Assembly (NCBI GenBank): GCA_013821525.1
Contig: JACDGR010000061.1
Coordinates: 1-12,516 of the forward strand
DNA: 12,516 nt
Source of the DNA: Actinomycetota bacterium
GTDB lineage: Bacteria > Actinomycetota > Thermoleophilia > Gaiellales > Gaiellaceae
Reading direction: 5' to 3'
The notes beneath the pieces are model-generated. The model did no database searches. It was given only the letters and a program-made list of their open reading frames with translations, and was not told where the DNA came from. The position numbers and the translations under genes were made by a program. Positions within the stretch are counted from its first letter, which is position 1. Every line of letters starts with the position of its first letter. Below, one piece after another: positions 6,545 through 12,516 of this stretch.

Positions 6545-6732
6545 GACCGCAACCACTCCCGAATCTGGTCGAGCGTCATCCCTTCAACCGGCGTATGGAG
6601 GGAATCAGTGGCGATATCCACGACCCAGTAGGTCCCGCCTGCGCCAGTCCGGCCCTTACGAAGCCGAAGGCCAGACGCCGCGAGTCGACGTCGGACACGC
6701 TGCTCCGCACCGCGTGAGACCGGCCCACTCAC
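6541..6732 (-). CDS. Hypothetical 63-aa basic protein
   Basis: The N-terminal half is strongly basic (EQRVRRRLAASGLRLRKGRTG, residues 10-30), followed by GGTYWVVDIATDSLHTPVEG and MTLDQIREWL at the C-terminus. This resembles small actinobacterial and phage proteins of unknown function that carry a short strand pair ending in a 'GMTLDEV..WL'-type helix; that match is from memory and no function is known. The GTG start (6730-6732) lies six codons after an in-frame TGA, which supports this start. It is first in the minus-strand run of small genes and overlaps the next gene by 4 bp. The 81-bp gap to nfo (6733-6813) shows no clear promoter on the minus strand. Confidence 0.7.
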   Translation of the reverse strand: MSGPVSRGAEQRVRRRLAASGLRLRKGRTGAGGTYWVVDIATDSLHTPVEGMTLDQIREWLRS

Positions 6733-6813
6733 GCGGTGCCCCCAGTCGATTCAACCGGCAGCAGTCCTAGGAGTCGAGCGAGGTCTTTCTCAGGGCTGAT
6801 ATGTAGGGACGCG

Positions 6814-7671
6814 GTGAAATTCGGCGCGCACGTCTCCTCAGCAGGCGGCATCGACACCGCGATCGACCGGATCGAGGCGATGGGCGGCGACTGCGTCCAG
6901 GTCTTCACCCAGAGCCCGCGCATGTGGCGGCCGACAGACCACAAGCCGGAAGCCGTGGCGCGGTTCCATGCGCGCCGCGCCGAGGCGGCGATCGTCGGCG
7001 TCGTGTGCCATGCGCTCTATCTCTGCAACCTCGCAGCGCCCGACGACGTGATCTACGAGAAGTCGATCGACACGCTGCGTCGCACCGTCGACGCTGCAAC
7101 GGCGATCGGCGCCGACGCAGTCATCTTCCACGTCGGCTCGCACCTGGGCGCCGGGCTCGAGGCGGGCCTCGAGCGGACGACCGCCGCGCTCGCCCGCGTG
7201 CTCGAGCGCTGCGACGGTGACACCTGGCTGCTGATGGAGAACTCCGCCGGCTCTGGCGCCACGATCGGCCGTTCGGTCGACGAGCTGGCGATCATCGTCG
7301 ACCGCCTCGACGGTCACCCGCGGCTCGGCATCTGCCTCGACTCGTGCCACCTCTACGCGTCCGGCTACGACGTCACCGATCCCGCGGTCGTCGACGCGCT
7401 CGTGGACGAGGTCGACGCACGGATCGGGCTCGGACGCCTCCACGCGCTCCACCTCAACGACAGCGCCGTCCCGCTCGGCTCGAACGTCGACCGCCACGCG
7501 AACATCCTCGAGGGCCTGCTCGGCGAGGGCCTCGGCGCATTCCTCGCTCACCCCGCGTTTCAAAGCCTGCCCGCATACCTCGAGGTGCCCGGCGTCGAGA
7601 AGCACGGCCCGAACGCCGAGGAAATCTGGAAAGCGCGCGATTTGCACGCTCGGTGGACAGACGGCGTCTGA
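6814..7671 (+). CDS. nfo: Endonuclease IV (deoxyribonuclease IV)
   Basis: This AP endonuclease cuts DNA 5' of abasic sites in base-excision repair and also processes blocked 3' ends. At 285 residues it has the normal family length, with the N-terminal signature GAHVSSAGGI (4-13). The nine expected metal ligands of the tri-zinc site can all be placed: His66, His106 (FHVGSHLG), Glu142 (MENSAGSG), Asp176 and His179 (CLDSCHLYASGYD), His213 (HLND), Asp226 and His228 (SNVDRH) and Glu257 (LEVPG). RHANILEG replaces the usual RH..IG.G, a mild deviation beside the metal site. The start is the GTG at 6814-6816, with AGGGA four bases upstream as a plausible ribosome-binding site; a GTG at 6736 would add 26 residues that do not belong to the family. 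It is divergent from the small-gene block and ends 54 bp before the sigma-factor start. Confidence 0.97.
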   Translation: MKFGAHVSSAGGIDTAIDRIEAMGGDCVQVFTQSPRMWRPTDHKPEAVARFHARRAEAAIVGVVCHALYLCNLAAPDDVIYEKSIDTLRRTVDAATAIGADAVIFHVGSHLGAGLEAGLERTTAALARVLERCDGDTWLLMENSAGSGATIGRSVDELAIIVDRLDGHPRLGICLDSCHLYASGYDVTDPAVVDALVDEVDARIGLGRLHALHLNDSAVPLGSNVDRHANILEGLLGEGLGAFLAHPAFQSLPAYLEVPGVEKHGPNAEEIWKARDLHARWTDGV

Positions 7672-7686
7672 GCAAGCTCACAGATG

Positions 7687-7713
7687 TGTGACGCTTCGTC
7701 CACGGGCGGCGTA
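7687..7713 (+). promoter_or_regulatory. Candidate ECF-type promoter of the sigma-factor gene
   Basis: TGTGACG (7687-7693), a 16-bp spacer and CGTA (7710-7713) lie just upstream of the sigma-factor ATG at 7726. The elements resemble the -35 and CGT-containing -10 boxes recognised by ECF sigma factors, which often control their own genes. Transcription would start about 6 bases before the ATG. The assignment is by eye. Confidence 0.4.
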
Positions 7714-7725
7714 AGACTGGGTGCG

Positions 7726-8202
7726 ATGACTTTTTCCCAGGCTGCCGAGACGCACCTCGACGACGTCTACGGATACCTCTCGTGGTTCACGGGCGACCGA
7801 GGGGCTGCCGACGAGCTGACCGGTGCGACGTTCGAGCGCGCGTTGCGCCTCTGGCACCGCTTCGACCCTGCACGCGGCTCCGAGCAAACATGGCTCTGTC
7901 AGGTGGCCCGCACCGTCGCTCTCGACCATTTCCGCTCCGAGCGGCGCCGCACGCGTCGCGAGCAGCTCGCCGCAGTCCCCGAGCGTTTCGACGAGCACTT
8001 CGCCGAAGGCCTCTCGCCCGATCTCGAAGCTGCCGTTGCGGCCCTGACGGCCGGCGAGCGCGAGGTCATCGCGCTGCGCGTCGTCCTCGAGTTGGACGCA
8101 GGCACGACCTCGCGCGTGCTCGGCATCTCGACCACCAATTGCACAACGCGCCTGAACAGGGCGCTCAAGAAGCTCGAGGAGGCGCTCCATGTCGCAGCGT
8201 GA
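7726..8202 (+). CDS. RNA polymerase sigma factor, ECF (sigma-70 family)
   Basis: This 158-residue protein has only sigma regions 2 and 4. Region 2 covers about residues 8-74, with the -10-binding helix around DELTGATFERALRLWHRF and WLCQVARTVALDHFRS. Region 4 covers about 100-155, with LTAGEREVIALRVVLELDAGTTSRVLGIS as its helix-turn-helix part. ECF factors direct RNA polymerase to stress or envelope regulons. The ATG at 7726 is chosen because the sigma homology begins there; an in-frame ATG at 7684 would add 14 unconserved residues and would place the ECF-like promoter inside the coding region. The last 14 bases overlap the DUF4349 gene, so the two should be co-translated. No zinc-type anti-sigma motif (HxxxCxxC) is found in either gene. 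Confidence 0.92.
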   Translation: MTFSQAAETHLDDVYGYLSWFTGDRGAADELTGATFERALRLWHRFDPARGSEQTWLCQVARTVALDHFRSERRRTRREQLAAVPERFDEHFAEGLSPDLEAAVAALTAGEREVIALRVVLELDAGTTSRVLGISTTNCTTRLNRALKKLEEALHVAA

Positions 8203-9199
8203 CCTGACCGCCGAACTGCGCGCAGCGCGCATCGCCGCCCCCACGGAGCTTCGTGACCGCGTGCGCCTGCTCGCCGCCGCCGCCGAACCGTCTACGTCGA
8301 GCCGCTTCACCTGGCGCCGGCCGCTCGTGCTGGTGCTCCCCGTCGCAGCGGCGATCGTCGCGGCCGCCGTCGTGATCTCGACACGGCCGAGCGGTGAGAC
8401 GACAGCAGCCGACGGGGTGACGACCGCCCTGGAGGCGCAGGCTCGGTCGGCCGCCCCCGCCACCGCGAACGGCACCAACCCCCTCCCCTACGGCGCACAG
8501 ACCGGTGCCGGCGCCGCGAAGCTCGCACCCACTCCGAGCGCAACGCGAGCGCAAGATTACGGTGCCTTCCTCGCTCTTCGTGTGCCGACGCCCGAGCGTG
8601 TCTCGGACGGCGTCAAAGACGCGCTGCACATCACTGGCGCGCTCGGCGGCTACCCCACCTCAGTGCATGCGACGAGCACGAAGCGAACCGCCGTCGCCGA
8701 TCTGACGCTGAAGGTTCCACGCACACGCGTGCAGCAGGCGATCACGAAGCTCTCCGGGCTCGGCACGATCGCCTCCGAGCGCGTCGACGTGCAAGACGTC
8801 CAGGCAGGACTCGACCAGACCGGGCGCACAATCGATCGGTTGCAGCGCCGGCTGCGCGACCTACGCGCGCAGACGCAGACACCGGTAACCGTGCGTCAGA
8901 TCGCCTCGCTGACCGCGCGCGTCGAGAGCCTCCAGCGCTCGCGCGCAGCGGCCGCCCAGAAGGCGCGTTACGCGACCGTCTCGTTGCATCTCGCCACCCC
9001 GCAGACGAAGAAGATCGCGCCGGCAAAGCACGGGCACGGTCCGCTGCACGGCCTCGGCGTAGCGTTCCACTGGATCTGGATCGGCGCGGTCTACGCGCTG
9101 GCGCTCGGGCTGCCGCTCCTGGCCCTCGCCGGACTCCTGTGGCTCGCGCTCCGCAGCGTGCGGCGGCGGCGCGAGGACGCGTTGCTCAGCTCGCCTTGA
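8189..9199 (+). CDS. DUF4349 membrane protein, putative anti-sigma partner
   Basis: The 336-residue protein has a cytoplasmic N-terminus of about 43 residues, a hydrophobic helix at about 45-64, a low-complexity Ala/Thr/Pro linker, then a DUF4349-type region (about 125-325). That region contains LRVPTPERVSDGV, ITGALGGYPTSVHATS, LTLKVPRTRVQQAITKLSGLGTIASERVDVQDVQ, a coiled coil (about 205-260), and a second membrane helix at about 296-320 followed by RSVRRRRED. DUF4349 proteins are envelope proteins of unclear function. Coupling to an ECF gene suggests that the N-terminal tail (MSQRDLTAELRAAR...) acts as, or docks, an anti-sigma region; this is inference. A strong GAGGAGG ribosome-binding site (8176-8182), six bases before the ATG, fixes the start inside the sigma gene. 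Its stop lies in the 9184-9206 hairpin. Confidence 0.88.
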   Translation: MSQRDLTAELRAARIAAPTELRDRVRLLAAAAEPSTSSRFTWRRPLVLVLPVAAAIVAAAVVISTRPSGETTAADGVTTALEAQARSAAPATANGTNPLPYGAQTGAGAAKLAPTPSATRAQDYGAFLALRVPTPERVSDGVKDALHITGALGGYPTSVHATSTKRTAVADLTLKVPRTRVQQAITKLSGLGTIASERVDVQDVQAGLDQTGRTIDRLQRRLRDLRAQTQTPVTVRQIASLTARVESLQRSRAAAAQKARYATVSLHLATPQTKKIAPAKHGHGPLHGLGVAFHWIWIGAVYALALGLPLLALAGLLWLALRSVRRRREDALLSSP

Positions 9200-9206
9200 G
9201 CTGAGC
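9184..9206. terminator. Bidirectional hairpin containing the stop codons of two convergent genes
   Basis: GCTCAGCTC (9184-9192) and GAGCTGAGC (9198-9206) form a perfect 9-bp stem over the loop GCCTT. The TGA of the DUF4349 gene (9197-9199) spans the loop/stem border and the TGA of the cysteine-rich gene (9186-9188, minus strand) lies in the left arm. No T-run follows on either side, so termination would be of the non-canonical hairpin type often seen in high-GC actinobacteria. Confidence 0.65.
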
Positions 9207-9599
9207 GATCACGCGGAACGTCGGGCGTCCGACAGGCAGCTCGAAGAACTCGGGATTGACACAGCCGAGCTCCTGGTCATTGCGGCCCTGATAGGTGCTC
9301 TCGATCTCTGCCTTGCACATCGGAATCGGCCGCCGACGGGCACGAATCGCCCCGAACCCGGGTGAGTGCGCCTCGGCGGCCCGGAGCATCTCGAGGTCGA
9401 TCTCGACGTCGTAGACCTTCTGCATGCAACCGACGTACGTGTGCCCCCACGCCTCGTACGAGTAGACGAATGGGCAGCCGCGGGCGAGGCATGCTCCCGG
9501 GTAGACGGCCTTGTCGCAATGCAGCTCACAGCGACGGCATTCCATCTCGTCCTGAGGGCGAAGCGGAAGCGCCGGTGCGGCAGCCTGCTCGGGTGTCAT
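9186..9599 (-). CDS. Cysteine-rich protein of unknown function (eight Cys)
   Basis: I do not recognise a named family. The 137-residue protein has eight cysteines: 21, 24 and 28 (MECRRCELHCDK), 37 and 42 (GACLARGCP), 58 (VGCMQKV), 95 (PMCKAE) and 113 (LGCVNPE). The CxxCxxxC...C....C spacing in the N-terminal half suggests a zinc site or an iron-sulfur cluster (inference). The middle has conserved-looking aromatic blocks (FVYSYEAWGHTYVGC) and an acidic helix (VEIDLEMLRAAEAH). There is no signal peptide, so it is probably cytoplasmic, where free thiols and metal sites are stable. The ATG at 9597-9599 is chosen; a GTG at 9624-9626 would add nine residues, and neither has a clear ribosome-binding site. 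It lies 52 bp downstream of the HAD gene and overlaps the DUF4349 gene tail to tail by 14 bp. Confidence 0.75.
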   Translation of the reverse strand: MTPEQAAAPALPLRPQDEMECRRCELHCDKAVYPGACLARGCPFVYSYEAWGHTYVGCMQKVYDVEIDLEMLRAAEAHSPGFGAIRARRRPIPMCKAEIESTYQGRNDQELGCVNPEFFELPVGRPTFRVIAQLKAS

Positions 9600-9651
9600 G
9601 GGTGCATTGTCCGAGCAGTTACGCACGCCCGCAAGACTTGACTTTCGGCCG

Positions 9652-10338
9652 TTAGCCCGCTAGTCGACGCACCGCGTTCAGGACGTCCATGGGCGTGAAG
9701 GCCATGAAGTCCGGCTCGATCCCGGGTGTCTCGTCTGCTCTGAACCACAGTGCTTGAACGGTAGCCATGCCCACCTGGCTCGCGCCTTGCACATCGGCGT
9801 CGAGACGGTCGCCGACGAACACGGCCTGGGCCGGATCGACATCGAGTTGGCCGAGAGCGTGAAGGAAGATCGCAGGGTCCGGCTTGCGTACTCCGACCTC
9901 GGGTGACCAGACCTGCAGGTCGAGCAGGTCGGCGAATCCGAGACGCTCGACGTCGCCACGCAACAACCTCGGCGGGTCGGGCCATGCGTTGGCGACGAGC
10001 GCCGTCTTCAACCCGCGCGTGCGGAGCGACTCGAGGAGCGCCTGCGCCGCCGCGAGCGGCTCGTGTGCCGGCAGCCACACGTCGTGCTCAGCGTCGATGA
10101 AGCGGTCGATGTCGCCCTCGCCGAGCGGGCCGAGCAGACCGCGGAGCAACTCGGGGTATTCCCGTTCGCGAGAGGCCGGATCGTTCAGCATCGCCCGGTA
10201 GCGCTCGGTGAACATCGTCGGCTCAGCGTCGCTCCCGATCGCCGCGAGAGCGGCTCGATGACCTGCCGCGAGCAGTTCGTCGTCCCAGGTGAACTGGACA
10301 AGCGTGTTGTTCCAGTCGAAGAGGACGGCCTCGATCAC
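9652..10338 (-). CDS. HAD-superfamily hydrolase (subfamily IA-like)
   Basis: This 228-residue protein has a Rossmann-like HAD core with an alpha-helical cap after motif I. Motif I is FDWNNTL (nucleophile Asp8, with Asn10 where most phosphatases have a second Asp), motif II lies in TALVANAW (Ala116-Asn117, where Ser or Thr is usual), motif III has Lys152 (GVRKPDP) and motif IV is VFVGDRLDADVQGA (Asp177, Asp182). Family members dephosphorylate small metabolites or dehalogenate acids; the substrate cannot be read here. The changed acid/base position and the missing motif II hydroxyl may lower activity or shift chemistry. The GTG start at 10336-10338 faces the exchanger gene across 20 bp, where the two promoters appear to overlap. 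The stop is TAA at 9652-9654. Confidence 0.92.
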   Translation of the reverse strand: MIEAVLFDWNNTLVQFTWDDELLAAGHRAALAAIGSDAEPTMFTERYRAMLNDPASREREYPELLRGLLGPLGEGDIDRFIDAEHDVWLPAHEPLAAAQALLESLRTRGLKTALVANAWPDPPRLLRGDVERLGFADLLDLQVWSPEVGVRKPDPAIFLHALGQLDVDPAQAVFVGDRLDADVQGASQVGMATVQALWFRADETPGIEPDFMAFTPMDVLNAVRRLAG

Positions 10339-10346
10339 AGGGTGGC

Positions 10347-10353
10347 TAGGGTA
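10347..10353. promoter_or_regulatory. Candidate overlapping bidirectional -10 element (TAGGGTA)
   Basis: In the 20-bp gap between divergent genes, the heptamer TAGGGTA reads TAGGGT on the plus strand and TACCCT on the minus strand; both fit TANNNT. The plus element ends 6 bases before the exchanger GTG and the minus element 9 bases before the HAD GTG, so both mRNAs would be leaderless or nearly so. No clear -35 or ribosome-binding site is visible for either gene. Confidence 0.45.
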
Positions 10354-10358
10354 GCTGC

Positions 10359-11390
10359 GTGGTCCGAAAGATCCTCTGGGGGCTCATGGCATTGACGCCA
10401 GTTGCCCTCATCGCCCGGTTCGTGCTCCACCTCGATCCGACCACACTCTTTATCCTCTCAGCGCTCGCGCTGATCCCGCTGGCGTGGCTGATCGGCGAGG
10501 CGACCGAGCATGCTGCCGAGCACACAGGGCCGGGAATCGGCGGTTTCTTGAACGCGAGCTTCGGCAATGCACCCGAGTTGATCATCGCGCTGTTCGCCGT
10601 CGCCGACGGGCTGCCCGGCGTCGTGCGTGGCTCGCTGACGGGCTCTGTCGTCTCGAACATCCTGCTCGTGCTCGGGGCAGCGATGATCGCGGGCGGCGAC
10701 GGCAAGGTCGACACGCGTTCGCTGCGCTGGCAGCTCGTCTCGGTCTTCGGCGCTGTCGTGCTCCTGCTCGTCGTCTCGATTCCATCGTGGAATGGCGGCT
10801 CACGCGAGCGCCACAACCTCTTCTTGCTGTCGATCCCGATCTCGCTGATCCTGCTCGCTGCGTACGTGGTGATCACCGTCCGGAACCTGCGCATCCACCG
10901 CGCGACCGAGCGTGCAGAGCCGGCAGAACATGCCTGGACGCTGCGGAAGTCGATCGTCCTGCTCTGCGGCGCGACGCTCGCGACCGCGCTCGTCTCCGAG
11001 ACGCTCGTGCACTCGCTCGAGCACTTCGGTCACGCCGTCGGCCTGAACGAGTTCTTCATCGCCGTCGTGATCGTTGCGATCGTCGGGAACGCCGCCGAGC
11101 ACGGCGGCGCGATCGTGATCGCGAAGGGTGGCAACACGACGCTCGCCACAGAGATCGCGATCACCTCGTCGATGCAGGTGGCCGTGTTCGTCGTCCCGGC
11201 GGTGTGCTTGCTCTCCTGGATCGTCGGCCGAGGGCTCCCGCTCTCGTTCAGGGCGATCGAAATCGCGACGATGGCAGCAGCCGCGCTCTTCGCGACGATC
11301 GTCGTCTGGGACGGCCGCTCCCGGCGCTGGGAGGGCTTTCTCCTGATCGGCGTCTACGGGCTCGCAGTCGTTGCTTACTACTTCGCATAG
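10359..11390 (+). CDS. cax: Calcium/proton exchanger (Cax/CaCA family)
   Basis: The 343-residue protein is almost entirely hydrophobic helices, about ten to eleven, in the inverted-repeat arrangement of cation/Ca2+ antiporters. The two cation-binding repeats are visible: GNAPELIIALFA (about residues 69-80) in the first half and GNAAEHGGAIVIA in the second, the latter with His after the key Glu. EATEHAAEHTGPGIGGFLNASFGN is a typical helix-2 region with acidic and His residues. The halves are joined by a cytoplasmic loop (HRATERAEPAEHAW), and there is no large N-terminal regulatory tail. It should export Ca2+ from the cytoplasm in exchange for protons. The GTG at 10359 is used and lies 6 bases after a -10-like TAGGGT. 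The hydrolase gene follows after 13 bp, suggesting an operon. Confidence 0.95.
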   Translation: MVRKILWGLMALTPVALIARFVLHLDPTTLFILSALALIPLAWLIGEATEHAAEHTGPGIGGFLNASFGNAPELIIALFAVADGLPGVVRGSLTGSVVSNILLVLGAAMIAGGDGKVDTRSLRWQLVSVFGAVVLLLVVSIPSWNGGSRERHNLFLLSIPISLILLAAYVVITVRNLRIHRATERAEPAEHAWTLRKSIVLLCGATLATALVSETLVHSLEHFGHAVGLNEFFIAVVIVAIVGNAAEHGGAIVIAKGGNTTLATEIAITSSMQVAVFVVPAVCLLSWIVGRGLPLSFRAIEIATMAAAALFATIVVWDGRSRRWEGFLLIGVYGLAVVAYYFA

Positions 11391-11403
11391 AAACGGAGCG
11401 ACC

Positions 11404-11952
11404 ATGACAACACTTCCAGACCGGCCGAACACCGCCCTCCTCGTGGTCGACGTGCAGAACGGCGTGGTCGAAGGCAGTCACGAGCGCGACGCGGTCGTCG
11501 CCAACATCGACAGCGTCGTCGGGCAGGCGCGAGCGGCCGACGTGCCCGTGATCTGGGTGCGCCATTCGAGCGAGCAGCTCGTCGAGGGCTCCGACCGGTG
11601 GCAGATCGTCCCTGAGCTCGTTCCAGGAGAGGGCGAGCCGATCATCGAGAAGCGCTACGGCGACTCGTTCGAGGACACAGACCTCGAGGGGTTGCTATCC
11701 GAGCTCCAGGTCGGACGGCTGGTCGTCGCCGGCGCGCAAACGGATGCCTGCATTCGTTCGACGCTGCACGGCGCGTTCGCTCGCGGCTACGACGCGACAC
11801 TCGTCGACGACGCGCACACGACGGAGGATCTGAGCCAGTGGGGAGCGCCGCCGCCCGAGCAGGTGATCGCGCACACGAACCTCTACTGGAACGAGCAGAC
11901 CGCACCGGGCCGAACGGCGGGCACCGTCGCGGCCGCCGATGTCCGCTTCTAG
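11404..11952 (+). CDS. Isochorismatase-family cysteine hydrolase
   Basis: The 182-residue protein matches the isochorismatase-like fold and its normal length. The catalytic triad can be placed: Asp16 (ALLVVDVQNG), Lys83 (EKRYGDSFEDTDL) and Cys116 (AGAQTDACIRST, with the usual cis-peptide neighbourhood). Members hydrolyse amide or ether bonds of small substrates (nicotinamide, N-carbamoyl compounds, isochorismate); the HTTEDLSQWG segment resembles uncharacterised bacterial members more than PncA. The ATG at 11404-11406 is supported by GGAG at 11395-11398, a contrast to the leaderless-looking starts elsewhere in the window. It is probably co-transcribed with the exchanger, with no obvious metabolic link. 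Its TAG overlaps the stop of the convergent serine hydrolase gene. Confidence 0.95.
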   Translation: MTTLPDRPNTALLVVDVQNGVVEGSHERDAVVANIDSVVGQARAADVPVIWVRHSSEQLVEGSDRWQIVPELVPGEGEPIIEKRYGDSFEDTDLEGLLSELQVGRLVVAGAQTDACIRSTLHGAFARGYDATLVDDAHTTEDLSQWGAPPPEQVIAHTNLYWNEQTAPGRTAGTVAAADVRF

Positions 11953-12516
11953 GCCTTGAAGGGTTCCTGCGCGCGCGTGAACGGATAGCCCGCCCACACG
12001 AGCTGCTCGCCGTCGACGCGCAGCCGCTCGCCACGCTCGCGGCCACCAGACGCGCGCCAGCCGCAGCCCTCCCTCGTGAACGTCGTCTCACCCTTGCCGG
12101 GAGGCGCTGCCGCGACCTTGGCGTGCAACTCGCCACCCTGCCACCAGAAGAGGAACTCATTGCCCTCGGACCACCAGCGTCCGAGCAGCGGACGCACGTC
12201 GGCGGGTGGCTCCTCCTCGGGATGCCATGCGTCGATCTCCACCGGCCAGATCTCGGCGCCCTGCTTCGCGAGTGCGATAGCGAGCAGATCCATGTTGCCG
12301 CGCGTCCCCGAGTTCGTCAGCGCGGCTGCGCCGATCTGCGTCTTGCGATTGACGTACACACCTGCGAGGTGCCCCGCCATGGCGCCACCGTGGCCGCCGT
12401 AGATCGCCCCGTCACTGTTATAGAGCATCAGACCGAGCCCCCACGCAAGCGCCCAGTCGGCCGGGTCGTACATCACCTGCGGGAACCACATCTCCTCGAT
12501 CACCTTCGGGTCGAGC
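11949..12516 (-). CDS. Beta-lactamase-like serine hydrolase (class C/PBP4-like), C-terminal part
   Basis: The reading frame enters from beyond the window end, so the SxxK and YxN motifs are not visible. The 188 residues present include a typical transpeptidase-fold end: LAWGLGLMLY, then GGHGGAMAGHLAGVYVNR, where HGG occupies the KTG-box position as in many class C esterase-like members, followed by GAAALTNSG. After about residue 100 there is a separate small C-terminal domain (LLGRWWSEGNEFLFWWQGGELHAKV...) of the strand-rich type often attached to such hydrolases. Known relatives are esterases, peptidases or beta-lactamases; this part does not decide which. Its TAG (11949-11951) and the plus-strand TAG of the isochorismatase gene share the palindrome CTAG. 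Confidence 0.9.
   Translation of the reverse strand, partial: LDPKVIEEMWFPQVMYDPADWALAWGLGLMLYNSDGAIYGGHGGAMAGHLAGVYVNRKTQIGAAALTNSGTRGNMDLLAIALAKQGAEIWPVEIDAWHPEEEPPADVRPLLGRWWSEGNEFLFWWQGGELHAKVAAAPPGKGETTFTREGCGWRASGGRERGERLRVDGEQLVWAGYPFTRAQEPFKA

Noticed and set aside
7670..7681. A small inverted repeat, TGAG-CAAG-CTCA, at the end of nfo as a terminator.
   Set aside because: The stem has only 4 bp and no T-run; too weak to call.
10800..11432. A 210-residue open frame on the minus strand opposite the exchanger gene.
   Set aside because: It is very rich in Arg, Asp and His with no fold signal, and the opposite strand encodes an unmistakable Ca2+/H+ exchanger.

Overview
The window is high-GC bacterial DNA with dense genes on both strands, frequent GTG starts, 4-14 bp gene overlaps and candidate leaderless promoters. 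Together with the family content (an ECF sigma factor followed by a DUF4349 protein, and a short gltX), this suggests an actinobacterium, possibly of the Thermoleophilia (Gaiellales/Solirubrobacterales) type. That placement is inference from style and composition; no rRNA or other phylogenetic marker was compared.

Layout. (1) 1-3243, minus strand: a cassette reading, in transcription order, single-domain response regulator, M3-like zinc metallopeptidase, and membrane-anchored family 5 (oligopeptide/dipeptide type) solute-binding protein, cut by the window start. The first two genes are coupled by an ATGA overlap. (2) 3277-3843, plus: an unknown two-helix membrane protein, divergent from the regulator across a 33-bp gap that contains a symmetrical promoter-like palindrome. 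(3) 3844-4047: a convergent intergenic stretch with two hairpins that share one arm. (4) 4048-5304, minus: gltX, a short glutamyl-tRNA synthetase that seems to lack the Cys-rich subdomain. (5) 5312-6732, minus: a lower-GC block of small genes (a 63-aa and a 57-aa protein coupled by GTGA, a xylose-isomerase-like TIM barrel broken by one frameshift in a G-run, and a 94-aa protein). (6) 6814-7671, plus: nfo, endonuclease IV. (7) 7726-9199, plus: an ECF sigma factor overlapping a DUF4349 membrane protein, with an ECF-like promoter in front. (8) 9186-10338, minus: a HAD hydrolase and an eight-cysteine protein; the latter converges on the DUF4349 gene inside a perfect 9-bp hairpin. (9) 10359-11952, plus: a Ca2+/H+ exchanger and an isochorismatase-family hydrolase, divergent from the HAD gene across 20 bp. 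(10) 11949-12516, minus: the C-terminal part of a beta-lactamase-like serine hydrolase, cut by the window end.

How the genes may work together. The 1-3243 cassette pairs signalling, peptide cleavage and peptide binding and could be a peptide-responsive unit. The 7726-9199 pair looks like a sigma/anti-sigma-type module. The other genes are housekeeping: translation (gltX), base-excision repair (nfo) and calcium export (cax). I found no CRISPR array, rRNA, tRNA, transposase or prophage gene. The most system-like uncharacterised piece is the lower-GC block between gltX and nfo. The most unusual regulatory feature is the repeated use of symmetrical -10 elements in the two tightest divergent gaps.
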